Below, piece by piece: positions 34,007 through 42,510 of a stretch of 64,000 bases of DNA. How positions within the stretch are numbered: the stretch's first letter is position 1; every line of letters begins with the position of its first letter. The notes beneath the pieces were generated by a model. That model searched no databases. It was not told the origin of the DNA and saw nothing but the letters and a program-made list of their open reading frames with translations. The stretch is from Nocardiopsis metallicus. Its GTDB lineage: Bacteria > Actinomycetota > Actinomycetes > Streptosporangiales > Streptosporangiaceae. The position numbers and the translations under genes were made by a program. The stretch spans positions 4,650,001 through 4,714,000 of the forward strand of contig NZ_JACHDO010000001.1 in NCBI RefSeq assembly GCF_014201115.1, given 5' to 3'.

Positions 34007-34035
34007 CTATACGCCGGAAAGTTTCCGATGTATAG
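34007..34035. promoter_or_regulatory. TetR operator, 29-bp palindrome
   Basis: Symmetry CTATACnnCGGAAAnTTTCCGnnGTATAG, with only the two spacer dinucleotides and the centre unmatched. It lies 9 bases upstream of the TetR gene start, where it would overlap the promoter. Confidence 0.8.
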
Positions 34036-34230
34036 ATTCAGGGGGATGCAAGTGACGCCTTGTTCCACAGGAGTTCCGAAGCTTTCGCGGGTACGCTTGG
34101 CCCTACACCGGTCCCCCCGCCGCAGGGGATAGACGCTTCGCCGGTGACACTCGGGGCTCCGGTCCGGACGACCGCCCGCGACAGGGAACAGCAGCACTCC
34201 GTCCGACGAGGACCAGAGCACTCAGGGAAC

Positions 34231-34267
34231 GGCGAAGGGCCCGATCCAGTGGATCGGGCCCTTCGCC
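34231..34267 (-). terminator. 17-bp stem terminator
   Basis: 34231-34247 pairs perfectly with 34251-34267 around AGT. It lies between the tRNA-Ala gene and the TetR promoter, in a 369-base gap with no gene (33999-34367). It insulates the TetR operon from upstream transcription. Confidence 0.8.
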
Positions 34268-34323
34268 TCTTCCGGGGAGGGCTCTGGGGGCGTCCCCCAG
34301 ATGAAACGACGAAACGACCCTGC

Positions 34324-34344
34324 CGGGGGGGCCGAATGCCCCCG
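34324..34344 (-). terminator. Terminator after tRNA-Ala
   Basis: CGGGGG/CCCCCG stem (34324-34329 with 34339-34344), within a larger imperfect inverted repeat, 24 bases past the 3' end of the minus-strand tRNA. A second small hairpin lies at 34284-34300. Confidence 0.6.
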
Positions 34345-34367
34345 AGCAGAGTCGTCTCGGAGTGAAG

Positions 34368-34441
34368 TGGAGCTATGGGGATTTGAACCCCAGACCCCCT
34401 CGATGCGAACGAGGTGCGCTACCGGACTGCGCCATAGCCCC
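34368..34441 (-). tRNA. tRNA-Ala (anticodon CGC)
   Basis: 74-nt cloverleaf on the minus strand. Acceptor stem GGGGCTA/TAGCTCC (one G-U), anticodon stem CCTCG/CGAGG with loop TTCGCAT giving CGC, and T arm GGTTCAAATCC. Discriminator A; the CCA end is not encoded. Confidence 0.95.
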
Positions 34442-34499
34442 TGAAGACGAGATAAACACTAGCAGGAAACTTCGAGTGGTCCGAACCGACTCGTCCCGG

Positions 34500-35177
34500 T
34501 CAGTCTCCGGCAGCCCTCAGACGGGCGTCCGCGTACTGGTCGTAGACCTGGCTGCGGCGCTCGATGAAGGCGATGACCTCGGCCTCCCGCTCGGCTTCGC
34601 GGGCCTCCTCCGCCTCGGCCCGGCGGGCCCGCAGGACGGCCCGTCGGCGCGCCCTGGCCTGGGCCTGGCGGAGCTCGGCGTCGGCCTTGGCGGCCTCGCG
34701 GAGCAGGGCCACGTGCCCGGCCAGCAGCAGGACCGGTGGCGCGGTCACCCACCATGGGCCCAGACCGAAGGCGACCGCCACGACGGTGGCGACGTTCAGC
34801 AGGGTGAGCACGGTGGTGCGACGGCGCCGGCGCGCGATGACACGGGACCGGGGCTCGCGCCTCGGGCGAGGGCCCTGTTCCGCGGTGGGGAGGCTCCGCG
34901 TCGGAGCCTCCTCCTCGGCCGCGTGTTCGCCGCTGACGGCGGAACGGGTGATCACCTGGGTCTCAGTGAGATCCGGGTCGTCCGAGTCGTCTGAGAGGCC
35001 CTCCGCGCCGAGCTCGGACTCCACGTCGGCCTCGTCGGCCTCGGGAGCCTCCGCCTCCTCGTCCTCACGGCGGACGTCCTCGTGGACGGTGTCCACGGAG
35101 TCCTTCCGCAGCAGCATCGGAACGAGGACGATGAGCCAGACCACCACGATGGCCAGGTAAAGAGGAGAGCTGCTCAT
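34500..35177 (-). CDS. glpR: GlpR, membrane receptor of gephyrin-like Glp (SepX-like)
   Basis: 225 aa, ATG 35177 with GAGGAGG upstream. It has an N-terminal helix (LYLAIVVVWLIVLVPMLLRKD), a long acidic cytoplasmic linker (about residues 30-100), a basic patch, and two hydrophobic helices (VLTLLNVATVVAVAFGLG, PPVLLLAGHVALL). A coiled Ala/Arg/Glu-rich helix ends in a YDQYADARLRAAG motif. This architecture and the locus (rimJ, mogA, moaC, moeA-like glp, galU) match GlpR of Corynebacterium and SepX of Streptomyces, a divisome membrane component that binds Glp. Role here is by homology and synteny. Confidence 0.8.
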   Translation of the reverse strand: MSSSPLYLAIVVVWLIVLVPMLLRKDSVDTVHEDVRREDEEAEAPEADEADVESELGAEGLSDDSDDPDLTETQVITRSAVSGEHAAEEEAPTRSLPTAEQGPRPRREPRSRVIARRRRRTTVLTLLNVATVVAVAFGLGPWWVTAPPVLLLAGHVALLREAAKADAELRQAQARARRRAVLRARRAEAEEAREAEREAEVIAFIERRSQVYDQYADARLRAAGD

Positions 35178-35581
35178 CACCCCTCCTCACGATGACGGCC
35201 ACTGAACGTTGGTCGACACTTCGTCGACACCGCCCCGCGTGTGGCTGGACGTACTCCCGGAAGTAGAGACGTCCTCCGGCTGGACATCGTTCCTGGCCCC
35301 CGTAGGACCCGGGTCGATTCCCGTGCGCCAAATCCACGCGTTGCCCGCATCGTCAATGCGTCTATGTTCCGCACGGTACGACCCCGTGTCCATAAATGCG
35401 CCACATTCCGACCGGAGTGTCGCAAGATTGTGGACCCTCAGTTTCGGTCGTCACACCCTCCCGCACGAAAAACCAGGTCAGACACTGACTGCGGAGAGCA
35501 GTGCCAATTCAACGCAAAGTAATGAATCATTGTGCTTAAATCGATGTTTAAGCTCCGAACGCATCCGTGATGCTGCCATGT
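35178..35581. promoter_or_regulatory. 404-base gap with 20-bp AT-rich inverted repeat
   Basis: Gap between rimJ and glpR. The only feature is GCTTAAA-TCGATG-TTTAAGC (7-bp arms, 35534-35553) in an AT-rich patch (35500-35560). It may hold the glpR promoter. No gene is seen. Confidence 0.35.
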
Positions 35582-36301
35582 TCAGTTCGATCCCGGGTGC
35601 GGACTCGCCGGATCGCGCGGATCACCGCCACCGTTCGGGCCCTGTGGCCCCAAACCGGAACCAGGGCCGGAACCACCCTCCTCGGACGGCCCGGAAGACG
35701 CTCCGTCGTACCAGCGGCGCAGCACGCCCCGGGGGACCTCCTCCGCCGTGAGCGCGTAACAGATGTGGTCCCGCCAGGCCCCGTCGATGTGGAGCTGGCG
35801 TCTGCGCACCCCCTCGTCCCGGAATCCGAGCTTGGTGACCACGCGTCTGCTGGCGCGGTTCTCGGGGCGGACGTTGGCCTCGATCCGGTGGAGCCCCACG
35901 GTGAAGAAGGAGTGGTCGACCGCCAGGGCGACCGCGGTCGGGGTGATCCCGCGCCCCGCGTAGGCGCTGTCGACCCAGTACCCGACCTGCGCGGACCTGG
36001 CCGAACCCCACACGATGGCGCCGACGGTGAGCTGGCCGACGAAGCGGCCCTCGTAGGTGATCGACCACGGCATCGACAGCCCCTGACGGGCCTCCCGGCG
36101 GATCGCCTGGATCATCGCGACGTAGGGCGTGAGCCCGGTGGTGCGCAGCGGCATCTCCGGATACGTGGGCTCCCAGGGCCGCAGCCACTCGGCGTTGCGG
36201 GCCCGGGTGTCCCGCAGCACGGGGGCGTCGCGAAGGCGCAGAGGGCGAAGCGCGATCGGCCCCTCCTGAAGGGTGACGGGCCACCTCTGCCTGCGATTCA
36301 C
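35582..36301 (-). CDS. rimJ: GNAT N-acetyltransferase, RimJ-like
   Basis: 239 aa from GTG 36301, selected because GGGAAGGA lies 6 bases upstream; longer frames lack a site. It is a complete GNAT fold: substrate half IALRPLRLRDAPVLRDTRARNAEWLRPWEP, acetyl-CoA motif QVGYWVDSAYAGRGITPTAVALAVD, and C-terminal IEANVRPENRASRRVVTKLGF. The C-terminal ~35 residues are disordered and Gly/Pro-rich. RimJ acetylates the N-terminus of ribosomal protein S5 in E. coli; the actinobacterial target is not established. It belongs to the conserved glp/moc operon on this strand. Confidence 0.85.
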   Translation of the reverse strand: MNRRQRWPVTLQEGPIALRPLRLRDAPVLRDTRARNAEWLRPWEPTYPEMPLRTTGLTPYVAMIQAIRREARQGLSMPWSITYEGRFVGQLTVGAIVWGSARSAQVGYWVDSAYAGRGITPTAVALAVDHSFFTVGLHRIEANVRPENRASRRVVTKLGFRDEGVRRRQLHIDGAWRDHICYALTAEEVPRGVLRRWYDGASSGPSEEGGSGPGSGLGPQGPNGGGDPRDPASPHPGSN

Positions 36302-36553
36302 GTCCGTCCTTCCCAGGCCCTCGGGACCGCCCAGCGCGGTCGCGGCACCGGCCTTCGGGCGCGCGGTGCGCCCGTTGTCGGTGACGTGTCCCAGTATTCC
36401 ACTCCGCAGGCGTGAGGTGGCGGGCGTCACCCCCACCACACGAGAATCGGATGATTCCAAACTCCATTCACTCCTGCACCGAAAACCGACACAAGGTCAA
36501 GGAATTCTCTGTCTCCGGAATGCCCGGGATGTGATTCCGGTCATTCTTCGGTG

Positions 36554-37120
36554 TCATTCGGGTCGAGGGTGGTCCCCACCTCGGAGCTGGTCGATCGCGT
36601 GGCTCAGAACCGGCTCCAGCACGGCCATCCCGTCACGCACGCCGCCTCTGGAACCGGGCAGGTTGACCACCAGCGCGCGGTGTCCGAAACGTTCGGCGAT
36701 CCCGGCCAGCCCTCGGGAGAGGATCGCCGTGGGCACGCCCTTGTCCCGGCCCGCCGCACGCAGCGCCTCCGGGATCCCGGGGATCTCCCGGATGAGCAGC
36801 GGGCGCGTCGCCTCGGGGGTGAGGTCCTGCGGGGTGAGCCCGGTGCCCCCTGTGGTCAGCACCGCGTCCACCCGCTCGGCCAGGGCCCGTTCGATGGCCT
36901 CGGCCACCGGCTCGCCGTCCGGCACCACCCAGGGGCCGAGGACGGCGAAGCCCATGGTCCGGAGCCGCTCGACGACCACCGGACCGGAGCGGTCCGGGTA
37001 GACCCCGGCGGCAGCCCGGTTGGAGGCGGTCACCACCGCGACCCGGCGCACCGAAGCACCCGGCCCCGGCCCACCCGAATCCGCGCCCTTGGGGCCGGGC
37101 CCGCCCGCGGGCTCACTCAC
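36554..37120 (-). CDS. mogA: Molybdopterin adenylyltransferase (MogA/MoaB family)
   Basis: 188 aa from GTG 37120, overlapping the moaC stop by 8 bases. A disordered 22-residue Gly/Pro head precedes the MoCF domain: VAVVTASNRAAAGVYPDRSGP, then LTTGGTGLTPQDLTPEAT with the signature TGGTG molybdopterin-binding loop, and VNLPGSRGGVRDGM. It activates molybdopterin by adenylation before metal insertion by MoeA. With moaC and glp/moeA in the same operon it forms part of the molybdenum-cofactor pathway. Confidence 0.88.
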   Translation of the reverse strand: MSEPAGGPGPKGADSGGPGPGASVRRVAVVTASNRAAAGVYPDRSGPVVVERLRTMGFAVLGPWVVPDGEPVAEAIERALAERVDAVLTTGGTGLTPQDLTPEATRPLLIREIPGIPEALRAAGRDKGVPTAILSRGLAGIAERFGHRALVVNLPGSRGGVRDGMAVLEPVLSHAIDQLRGGDHPRPE

Positions 37121-37634
37121 CGCGCCTCCAGTGGCCCTTCTTGCCGCCGGTCTTCTCCTCCACCCGCACCCGGGTGACCTCGGCCTCGGGGTCCAGCGCC
37201 TTGACCATGTCGACCAGCCCGAGAGCCGCCGTCATGACGCAGGTGAGCGCCTCCATCTCGACCCCGGTGCGGTCCGCGGTGCGCACCGTGGCGCTGATGT
37301 CCACGCCGTCGTCCACGACGGTCAGGTCCACGTCCACCCCGTGCACGGCGATCGGGTGGCACAGCGGCACGAGGTCCGGGGTGCGCTTGGCCCCCTGGAT
37401 CCCGGCGATCCGGGCGACGGCGAGGGCGTCGCCCTTGGGGACCTCGCCCTCGCGCAGGGCGGCGACGGTCACCGGGGAGAGCAGGACCCGGCCCGTGGCC
37501 GTGGCGGTGCGGGCGCTGACGGTCTTGCCCGAGACGTCCACCATGCGCGCGGCGCCGGACTCGTCGAGGTGCGTGAGACCGGAGGGATGGGACTCCGGCC
37601 GTGGGGTGTCGGTCATCTTCGTGCTGCCACTCAT
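37113..37634 (-). CDS. moaC: Cyclic pyranopterin monophosphate synthase MoaC
   Basis: 173 aa from ATG 37634; ATG 37616 is an equally possible start (167 aa), and neither has a strong ribosome site. Motifs: LTHLDESGAARMVDVSGK at the N-terminus, AVARIAGIQGAKRTPDLVPLCHP (active-site Lys and the LCHP loop), GVEMEALTCVMTAALGLVDM, and the C-terminal KTGGKKG. It converts 3',8-cH2GTP to cyclic pyranopterin monophosphate, the first committed step with MoaA. It overlaps mogA. Confidence 0.9.
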   Translation of the reverse strand: MSGSTKMTDTPRPESHPSGLTHLDESGAARMVDVSGKTVSARTATATGRVLLSPVTVAALREGEVPKGDALAVARIAGIQGAKRTPDLVPLCHPIAVHGVDVDLTVVDDGVDISATVRTADRTGVEMEALTCVMTAALGLVDMVKALDPEAEVTRVRVEEKTGGKKGHWRRGE

Positions 37635-37758
37635 CGTCTTGTCGGGGCTCGTCTTGTCGGGGCTGGCTCGCGGCCCACCGGTACGGTCGGCCGCGGGGAC
37701 ACGGGGTGACGCGTCCCACGAAGACCGTACTCCCACGCTGCGACAGTGCGCCCGCCGG

Positions 37759-38985
37759 TCAGCGATCGGGCAGGACCAGAACCTCCGCCAGGGCGCCCGC
37801 CGGGAGCTCGGTGACCTCCTCCGGCACGACGAGGAGCCCGTTGGCGTCGGCCAGGGCCGACAGCTGGTGCGAGCCCTGCCGCACCGCCGGGGCGACCGTG
37901 GGGACCCCGTCGCCGGCGGCGGGACCCGCCAGCACGGCGCGCAGGTAGGAACGGCGGCCCTGGGGCGAGCTGACCGGCGTGGTCAGCCGGGCGCGCACGC
38001 TCGGGAGCGGGTTCGGCTGCAGGCCGCGGAGCCGGCGCAGGACCGGGCGGACGAACAGGTGGAACGACACGAACGCGCTGACCGGGTTGCCCGGGAGAGT
38101 GAGGATCGGGGTCTTGTCCGGACCGATGGTCCCGAACCCCTGGGGCTTGCCCGGCTGCATGGCCACCTGGGTGAACTCCACGGTGCCCTGCCGGGTCAGC
38201 ACCTCCTTGACCACGTCGTAGACGCCCATGCTCACGCCGCCGGTGGTGACGACGACGTCGGCGCGGACCAGGAGGCCCTCGAGGGTGTCCCAGACGGTGG
38301 CCGGGTCGTCGCCGACGAAGCCGTGGCGGTAGACCTCGCAGCCCTCGTCCCTGGCCGCGGCGGCGATCATGTAGCTGTTGGACTCGTAGATCTGGCCCGG
38401 TCCGAGGGGGCGCCCCGGTTCGACCAGCTCCTCGCCGGTGGAGAGCACCACCACCCGCGGGCGGGGGCGGACCGGGACCGAGCGCCGCCCGACCGCGGCC
38501 AGGACACCCATCTCACCGGCGCCGATCCGGGCCCCGGCGCGCAGCACCGTCGCGCCCTCTTCGACGTCCTCGCCACGGCGGCGGACGAAACTGCCCGGCC
38601 GGGTGGGGCGGTCGATACGCACGTCGACCGCGCCGCCGTCGGTCCACTCCACCGGCACGACGGCGTCGGCACCGGTGGGCAGCGGTGCGCCGGTCATGAT
38701 CCGGGCGCACAGACCGGGCCGGATCGCGGCGGGGTCGGGATCGCCCGCCGGGATGTCCGCCACCACAGGCAGGCTGACCGGGGCCTCGGCGCTGGCCCCG
38801 GCCAGGTCGGCCGCGTGGACGGCGTACCCGTCCATGGCGGAGTTGTCGAAGCCGGGCAGGGACACCGGGGAGACGATCGGCGCGGCGAGCACCGTCCCCT
38901 GTGCCTTGAGCAGGTCCAGCTCGGTCGCTTCGGGGGTGCTGACCAGCCCCAGAAGATCGGAGATGTGCTGTTCGACGCTCTTCAT
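37759..38985 (-). CDS. glp: Gephyrin-like molybdotransferase Glp (MoeA family)
   Basis: 408 aa from ATG 38985 (GGAAGG upstream). MoeA domain order is intact: N-terminal SVEQHISDLL, PGFDNSAMDGYAVHAADL, IMTGAPLPTGADAVVPVE, and the MoCF subdomain with GEELVEPG and TTGGVSMGVYDVVKEVL. It also has TLPGNPVSAFVSF and the C-terminal barrel (RRSYLRAVL). It inserts molybdate into adenylated molybdopterin. Its linkage to galU and glpR identifies it as the Glp clade, which in Corynebacterium also binds FtsZ and the GlpR receptor. Both roles are possible; the division role is inferred. Confidence 0.88.
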   Translation of the reverse strand: MKSVEQHISDLLGLVSTPEATELDLLKAQGTVLAAPIVSPVSLPGFDNSAMDGYAVHAADLAGASAEAPVSLPVVADIPAGDPDPAAIRPGLCARIMTGAPLPTGADAVVPVEWTDGGAVDVRIDRPTRPGSFVRRRGEDVEEGATVLRAGARIGAGEMGVLAAVGRRSVPVRPRPRVVVLSTGEELVEPGRPLGPGQIYESNSYMIAAAARDEGCEVYRHGFVGDDPATVWDTLEGLLVRADVVVTTGGVSMGVYDVVKEVLTRQGTVEFTQVAMQPGKPQGFGTIGPDKTPILTLPGNPVSAFVSFHLFVRPVLRRLRGLQPNPLPSVRARLTTPVSSPQGRRSYLRAVLAGPAAGDGVPTVAPAVRQGSHQLSALADANGLLVVPEEVTELPAGALAEVLVLPDR

Positions 38986-39148
38986 GAGGACCTTCCGGAT
39001 CGTGTACACGCTGGGAGCGGCCCACCCGTCACGGGAGGGTTCTCCGATCCCATTGTGACCACCCCCGGAGCGGACCTTTCGGATCCGCCCGCCGGTGTCC
39101 GGCCCGGGGGCGCTCCCCGGCGCCGGGCCCGTACCCCGCCGGCAGGGG

Positions 39149-40090
39149 TCAGACCCGGGCCCGCTCCTGCCGGTCCACGAAGTCGCGCAGCCAGGGCAGG
39201 AGCTCGTCGGCGAGGTCCGGGCGGCGGCAGGCGAACTCGACCACGGTGCGGATGTAGTCGGCCTTGTTGCCGGTGTCGTAGCGGTTGCCGCGCAGCAGGA
39301 CCCCGCGCACGCCGCCGCCCTCCCCGGGGCTGGTGCGGGCCAGCTCCTTGAGTGCGTCGGTCAACTGGATCTCACCGCCCCGGCCGGGCGGAGTCCGGTG
39401 CAGGACCGGGAAGACCGCCGGGTCGCACACGTAGCGGCCGATGATCGCCCACCGGCTCGGGGCCTGTTCCGGGGAGGGCTTCTCGACCAGGTCGGTGACG
39501 GTGACGACGTCGTCCTCACCGGTGGTCTCCACCGCGGCGCAGCCGTAGAGGGAGACCTGCTCCGGCTCCACCTCCATGAGCGCGACGACGCTGCCGCCGT
39601 GGTTCTCGCGGACCTCGATCATGCGGCGGAGCAGGTCCGCGGACTCGATGAGGTCGTCGCCGAGGAGCACCGCGAAGGGGTTGTCGCCCACGTGCGCCTG
39701 CGCGCACAGCACCGCGTGCCCCAGACCGCGCGGCTCGCCCTGCCGGACGTAGTGGACCTGGGCGAGGTCGCTGGACTCGCGGACCGATTTGAGCTTGCCC
39801 TCCTCGCCCTTGGCCGCCAGGGCCTCCTCGAGCTCGTAGGCGCGGTCGAAGTGGTCCTCGATGGAGCGTTTGCTGCGCCCGGTGATCATCAGCAGATCGT
39901 GGAGCCCGGCCTCGACGGCCTCCTCCACGACGTACTGGATCGCGGGCTTGTCCACGATCGGCAGCATCTCCTTGGGGGTGGCCTTGGTGGCGGGCAGGAA
40001 CCGGGTGCCCAGTCCCGCCGCCGGAACGACCGCTTTGGTCACGGAGGCGGTGTCGGCACGGGGTCGTGTCTGGTCGGTGTCGGCGCTCAT
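39149..40090 (-). CDS. galU: UTP-glucose-1-phosphate uridylyltransferase
   Basis: 313 aa from ATG 40090. It is a nucleotidyltransferase with AVVPAAGLGTRFLPATKATPKEMLPIVDKPAIQYVVEEA at the N-terminus (the GxGTRxLPxTK signature and the catalytic Lys of KEML), then VRQGEPRGLGHAVLCA, FAVLLGDDLI, VEKPSPEQAPS and GRGGEIQLTDAL. It makes UDP-glucose for cell wall glycans, trehalose and exopolysaccharide. It is first in the conserved galU-glp-moaC-mogA-rimJ-glpR order, and divergent from the 5-formyl-THF cyclo-ligase across 187 bases. Confidence 0.94.
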   Translation of the reverse strand: MSADTDQTRPRADTASVTKAVVPAAGLGTRFLPATKATPKEMLPIVDKPAIQYVVEEAVEAGLHDLLMITGRSKRSIEDHFDRAYELEEALAAKGEEGKLKSVRESSDLAQVHYVRQGEPRGLGHAVLCAQAHVGDNPFAVLLGDDLIESADLLRRMIEVRENHGGSVVALMEVEPEQVSLYGCAAVETTGEDDVVTVTDLVEKPSPEQAPSRWAIIGRYVCDPAVFPVLHRTPPGRGGEIQLTDALKELARTSPGEGGGVRGVLLRGNRYDTGNKADYIRTVVEFACRRPDLADELLPWLRDFVDRQERARV

Positions 40091-40277
40091 GAACGGCACT
40101 TTAGGACAGAGAACGCTCGTTACGTGGCCTGATGACTTCCCGTGGCTGAGAAGTACCCGCCGTTTCGGGCGAAGGCGTGGAAATCGCCACCGTCCGTTCA
40201 CCCCCGGGGGAACCAGCGGCCACCGTTCCGGGGCACGGCGGGGAACAGACCGTGAGCCGGGTGCCAGACTTGGTCGC

Positions 40278-40901
40278 ATGGGTGATACGAACGACCGGAG
40301 CCGGTCCGCCAAGCGCGAGCTGCGCAGGAGCCTCCTCGCCAGGAGGCGGGAGCGGAGCGCGCCGGAACGCGACCGCGCGGGTTCGGCGGTCCGCGACACC
40401 CTCATGGGGCTGCCGTGGCTGGCTATGGGCGGGACCGTGGCCAGCTACTACTCCGTGGGCGGCGAGCCCGACACCCGCAGGCTGGTGAACGCCCTGTGGA
40501 AGCGGGGCACGTACGTCCTCCTCCCGGTCTTCCTCCCCGACGGCACACTCGACTGGGCGGCCTTCGACGGCCCCGACAGCCTCGCCCCGGCCGGGCACGG
40601 GCTGGTCGAGCCCACCGGCCACCGCTACGGGCCCGAGGTGCTGGGCCGCGCGGACGCGGTGATCTGCCCGGCCCTGGCCGTGGACAGGCGGGGGAACCGG
40701 ATGGGCCGCGGTGCGGGCTGCTACGACCGCGCGCTCGCCCACAAGGGCCCGCACACGCCCGCGATCGCCGTGGTCCACGACGACGAGTTCGTCGAGGAAC
40801 TGCCGACCGAACCGCACGACCGCCCCGTGGACGCGGTGGTCACCCCGGGCGGCGGGCTCCACGTGTTCGAACCGGCGGCGGTGATCTGGCCCGGACGGTG
40901 A
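40278..40901 (+). CDS. 5-formyltetrahydrofolate cyclo-ligase
   Basis: 207 aa. It converts 5-formyl-THF to 5,10-methenyl-THF with ATP. The N-terminal KRELRRSLLARRRER is the nucleotide-binding basic helix. The active-site region near the C-terminus, CPALAVDRRGNRMGRGAGCYDRAL, contains the conserved G-x-G-x-G-x-YDR sequence. The end, DRPVDAVVTPGG, matches the family. It lies divergently from galU, the standard arrangement in actinomycetes. ATG 40278 has no strong ribosome site, only a weak GG upstream. Confidence 0.92.
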   Translation: MGDTNDRSRSAKRELRRSLLARRRERSAPERDRAGSAVRDTLMGLPWLAMGGTVASYYSVGGEPDTRRLVNALWKRGTYVLLPVFLPDGTLDWAAFDGPDSLAPAGHGLVEPTGHRYGPEVLGRADAVICPALAVDRRGNRMGRGAGCYDRALAHKGPHTPAIAVVHDDEFVEELPTEPHDRPVDAVVTPGGGLHVFEPAAVIWPGR

Positions 40902-41094
40902 CCCGGTAGGGGTCGGCCGTGACCGGGGCGGGCGGAGAAGGACCGGGGATTAAGGGGACCGGTCCGAGCGTTATGGCTGGCGGTCGTGTCCCGCACAGGT
41001 CCGCGTCCCGACACCCCGCCCAGCAGATCCCGCCCCCTCGGGCCTCCGTGGCCGAAGCGGTGAGGGGCTGTCGCGGCTGTGGTCGGCGAACGCG

Positions 41095-41100
41095 TACTAT
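41095..41100 (+). promoter_or_regulatory. Likely -10 box of the fmdB gene
   Basis: TACTAT about 45 bases before GTG 41146, giving a short leader that holds the GGAGG at 41131-41135. No clear -35 is seen. Confidence 0.4.
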
Positions 41101-41145
41101 TTAGCAGTCAACGGGTGTGAGTGCCAGCAAGGAGGACCCGGAACA

Positions 41146-41526
41146 GTGCCTACGTACCAGTACGCGTGCACCGAGTGCGACGCTCAGATGGAGGTCGTGC
41201 AGAGCTTCAGCGACGACTCGCTGACGGTCTGCCCCGAGTGCGAGGGACGCCTGCGCAAGGTGTACTCCGCGGTCGGCATCGTCTTCAAGGGTTCGGGCTT
41301 CTACCGCACGGACAGCGGGAAGACCACCACGAACAGCTCAGCGCTGACCGGCTCCAACTCCGCCGACAGCGGCTCCGAGGGCAAGTCCGGCGGCTCCGCC
41401 GACTCCGCCAAGTCCACCTCGGACTCCGGCGGCGCCGCCCCCGCCGCCGCCAGCACCGGCGGCAGCGACGGTTCGAGCAGCAAGAGCACCAGCGGCAGCA
41501 CCGCCGCGACCAGCACCAGCAGCTGA
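41146..41526 (+). CDS. FmdB family zinc-ribbon protein
   Basis: 126 aa from GTG 41146 with GGAGG upstream. The first ~50 residues form the FmdB zinc ribbon: MPTYQYACTECDAQMEV, then VCPECEGRLRKVYSAVGIVFKGSGFYRTD, with four Cys as zinc ligands. The remaining ~70 residues are low-complexity Ser/Gly/Ala/Asp, probably disordered. Members are proposed transcriptional regulators of formamidase or acetamidase operons, but most are uncharacterised. It is followed by a SAF protein and mscL, a common actinobacterial order. Confidence 0.88.
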   Translation: MPTYQYACTECDAQMEVVQSFSDDSLTVCPECEGRLRKVYSAVGIVFKGSGFYRTDSGKTTTNSSALTGSNSADSGSEGKSGGSADSAKSTSDSGGAAPAAASTGGSDGSSSKSTSGSTAATSTSS

Positions 41527-41720
41527 GCCACCGCACCGTTGACCGTGGCCGCGCCGCCGAGACCCCTCGGCGGCGCTTCTGTTATTCCGGGCCCTGACTC
41601 CTCCGGGCCCTGGACCGGGACCGCGGATCCGTCTTTCTCGGCCCCTGGACCGGGGCCGCGGCGAAACCGACCCTGTGGACAACCCTTCCGGGCGCCTCCG
41701 GCCGACCTAGCGTTGGAGGC

Positions 41721-42431
41721 ATGGACAAAGCCCCACCCCCTTACCGGCACCGGCGCGGCCCGCTCCGCCTGCTGGAGCGGTACCGGCGCGCCGTCGCCGC
41801 GGCCTTGGCCGGCCTGGCCGCGATCAGCGCCGTCCTGGTCCTGCGGCCTCCCCCCGAACCCGGTACCGAGGTCCTGGTCGCCGCACGGGACCTGGACGCG
41901 GCCTCTCCGCTCTCCGGGGAGGACCTCACCTCCCTCCTCCTGCCGGACCGCGTCGTCCCGGACGGCGCGCTGAGACCGGAGACGGTCGCACCGGAAGCGG
42001 ATTCGGCGGACAAGGCGGTACCGTCCCCGGGCCCCGTCGGGCTCCTGTTGAACGCGCCCGTCCGCAGAGGCGAGGTGCTCACCGACGCCCGGCTGAGCGA
42101 CCCGCCGGCCCTGCCCTACGGTCCGGACCTGGTCGCGGTCCCGGTCCGGGTGGCCGATCCGGGGGCGGTGGGGCTGCTCACCCCCGGCAGCCGGGTGGAC
42201 GTGCTGGCCGCCACCGGCCCCGGAGACCTCGGCGGCCTCGGCGGTCCGCCCGTCCGGGCCGGACCCGCCGTCGAGGTGGTCGGTGACTGTCCCGTGCTCG
42301 CGGTACCGGCGGAGGACGAGCGGGGCGGGGAGGGCGGTGCGCTGGTCCTCATCGCCGCGACACCCGAGGAGGCCAGGGCCCTGGCCGGGCACGCGACCAC
42401 TTCACGACTGTCCGTCACCATCCGCGGTTGA
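41721..42431 (+). CDS. SAF-domain membrane-anchored protein (CpaB/RcpC N-terminal-like)
   Basis: 236 aa. A short basic cytoplasmic head and one transmembrane helix (AAALAGLAAISAVLVL) precede the extracytoplasmic SAF domain (about residues 48-130: VLVAARDLDAASPLSGEDLT, APVRRGEVLTDARL). A RcpC-like segment follows (DLVAVPVRVADPGAVGLLTPGSRVDVLA). SAF domains occur in pilus assembly CpaB and antifreeze-like proteins. No pilus genes adjoin, so the role is unclear; the fmdB-SAF-mscL neighbourhood is recurrent in actinomycetes. Confidence 0.8.
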   Translation: MDKAPPPYRHRRGPLRLLERYRRAVAAALAGLAAISAVLVLRPPPEPGTEVLVAARDLDAASPLSGEDLTSLLLPDRVVPDGALRPETVAPEADSADKAVPSPGPVGLLLNAPVRRGEVLTDARLSDPPALPYGPDLVAVPVRVADPGAVGLLTPGSRVDVLAATGPGDLGGLGGPPVRAGPAVEVVGDCPVLAVPAEDERGGEGGALVLIAATPEEARALAGHATTSRLSVTIRG

Positions 42432-42510
42432 CCGATGACCGGAGGTGGTGAAAGCTGTCCGGGCGCCCGGCAGGGCGCATCCGTCACTCACGAACACGTA
42501 GGGCAGTTCC

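Noticed and set aside
35209..35751. Plus-strand frame across the rimJ-glpR gap
   Set aside because: It overlaps the end of rimJ antisense, lacks coding bias and has no domain.
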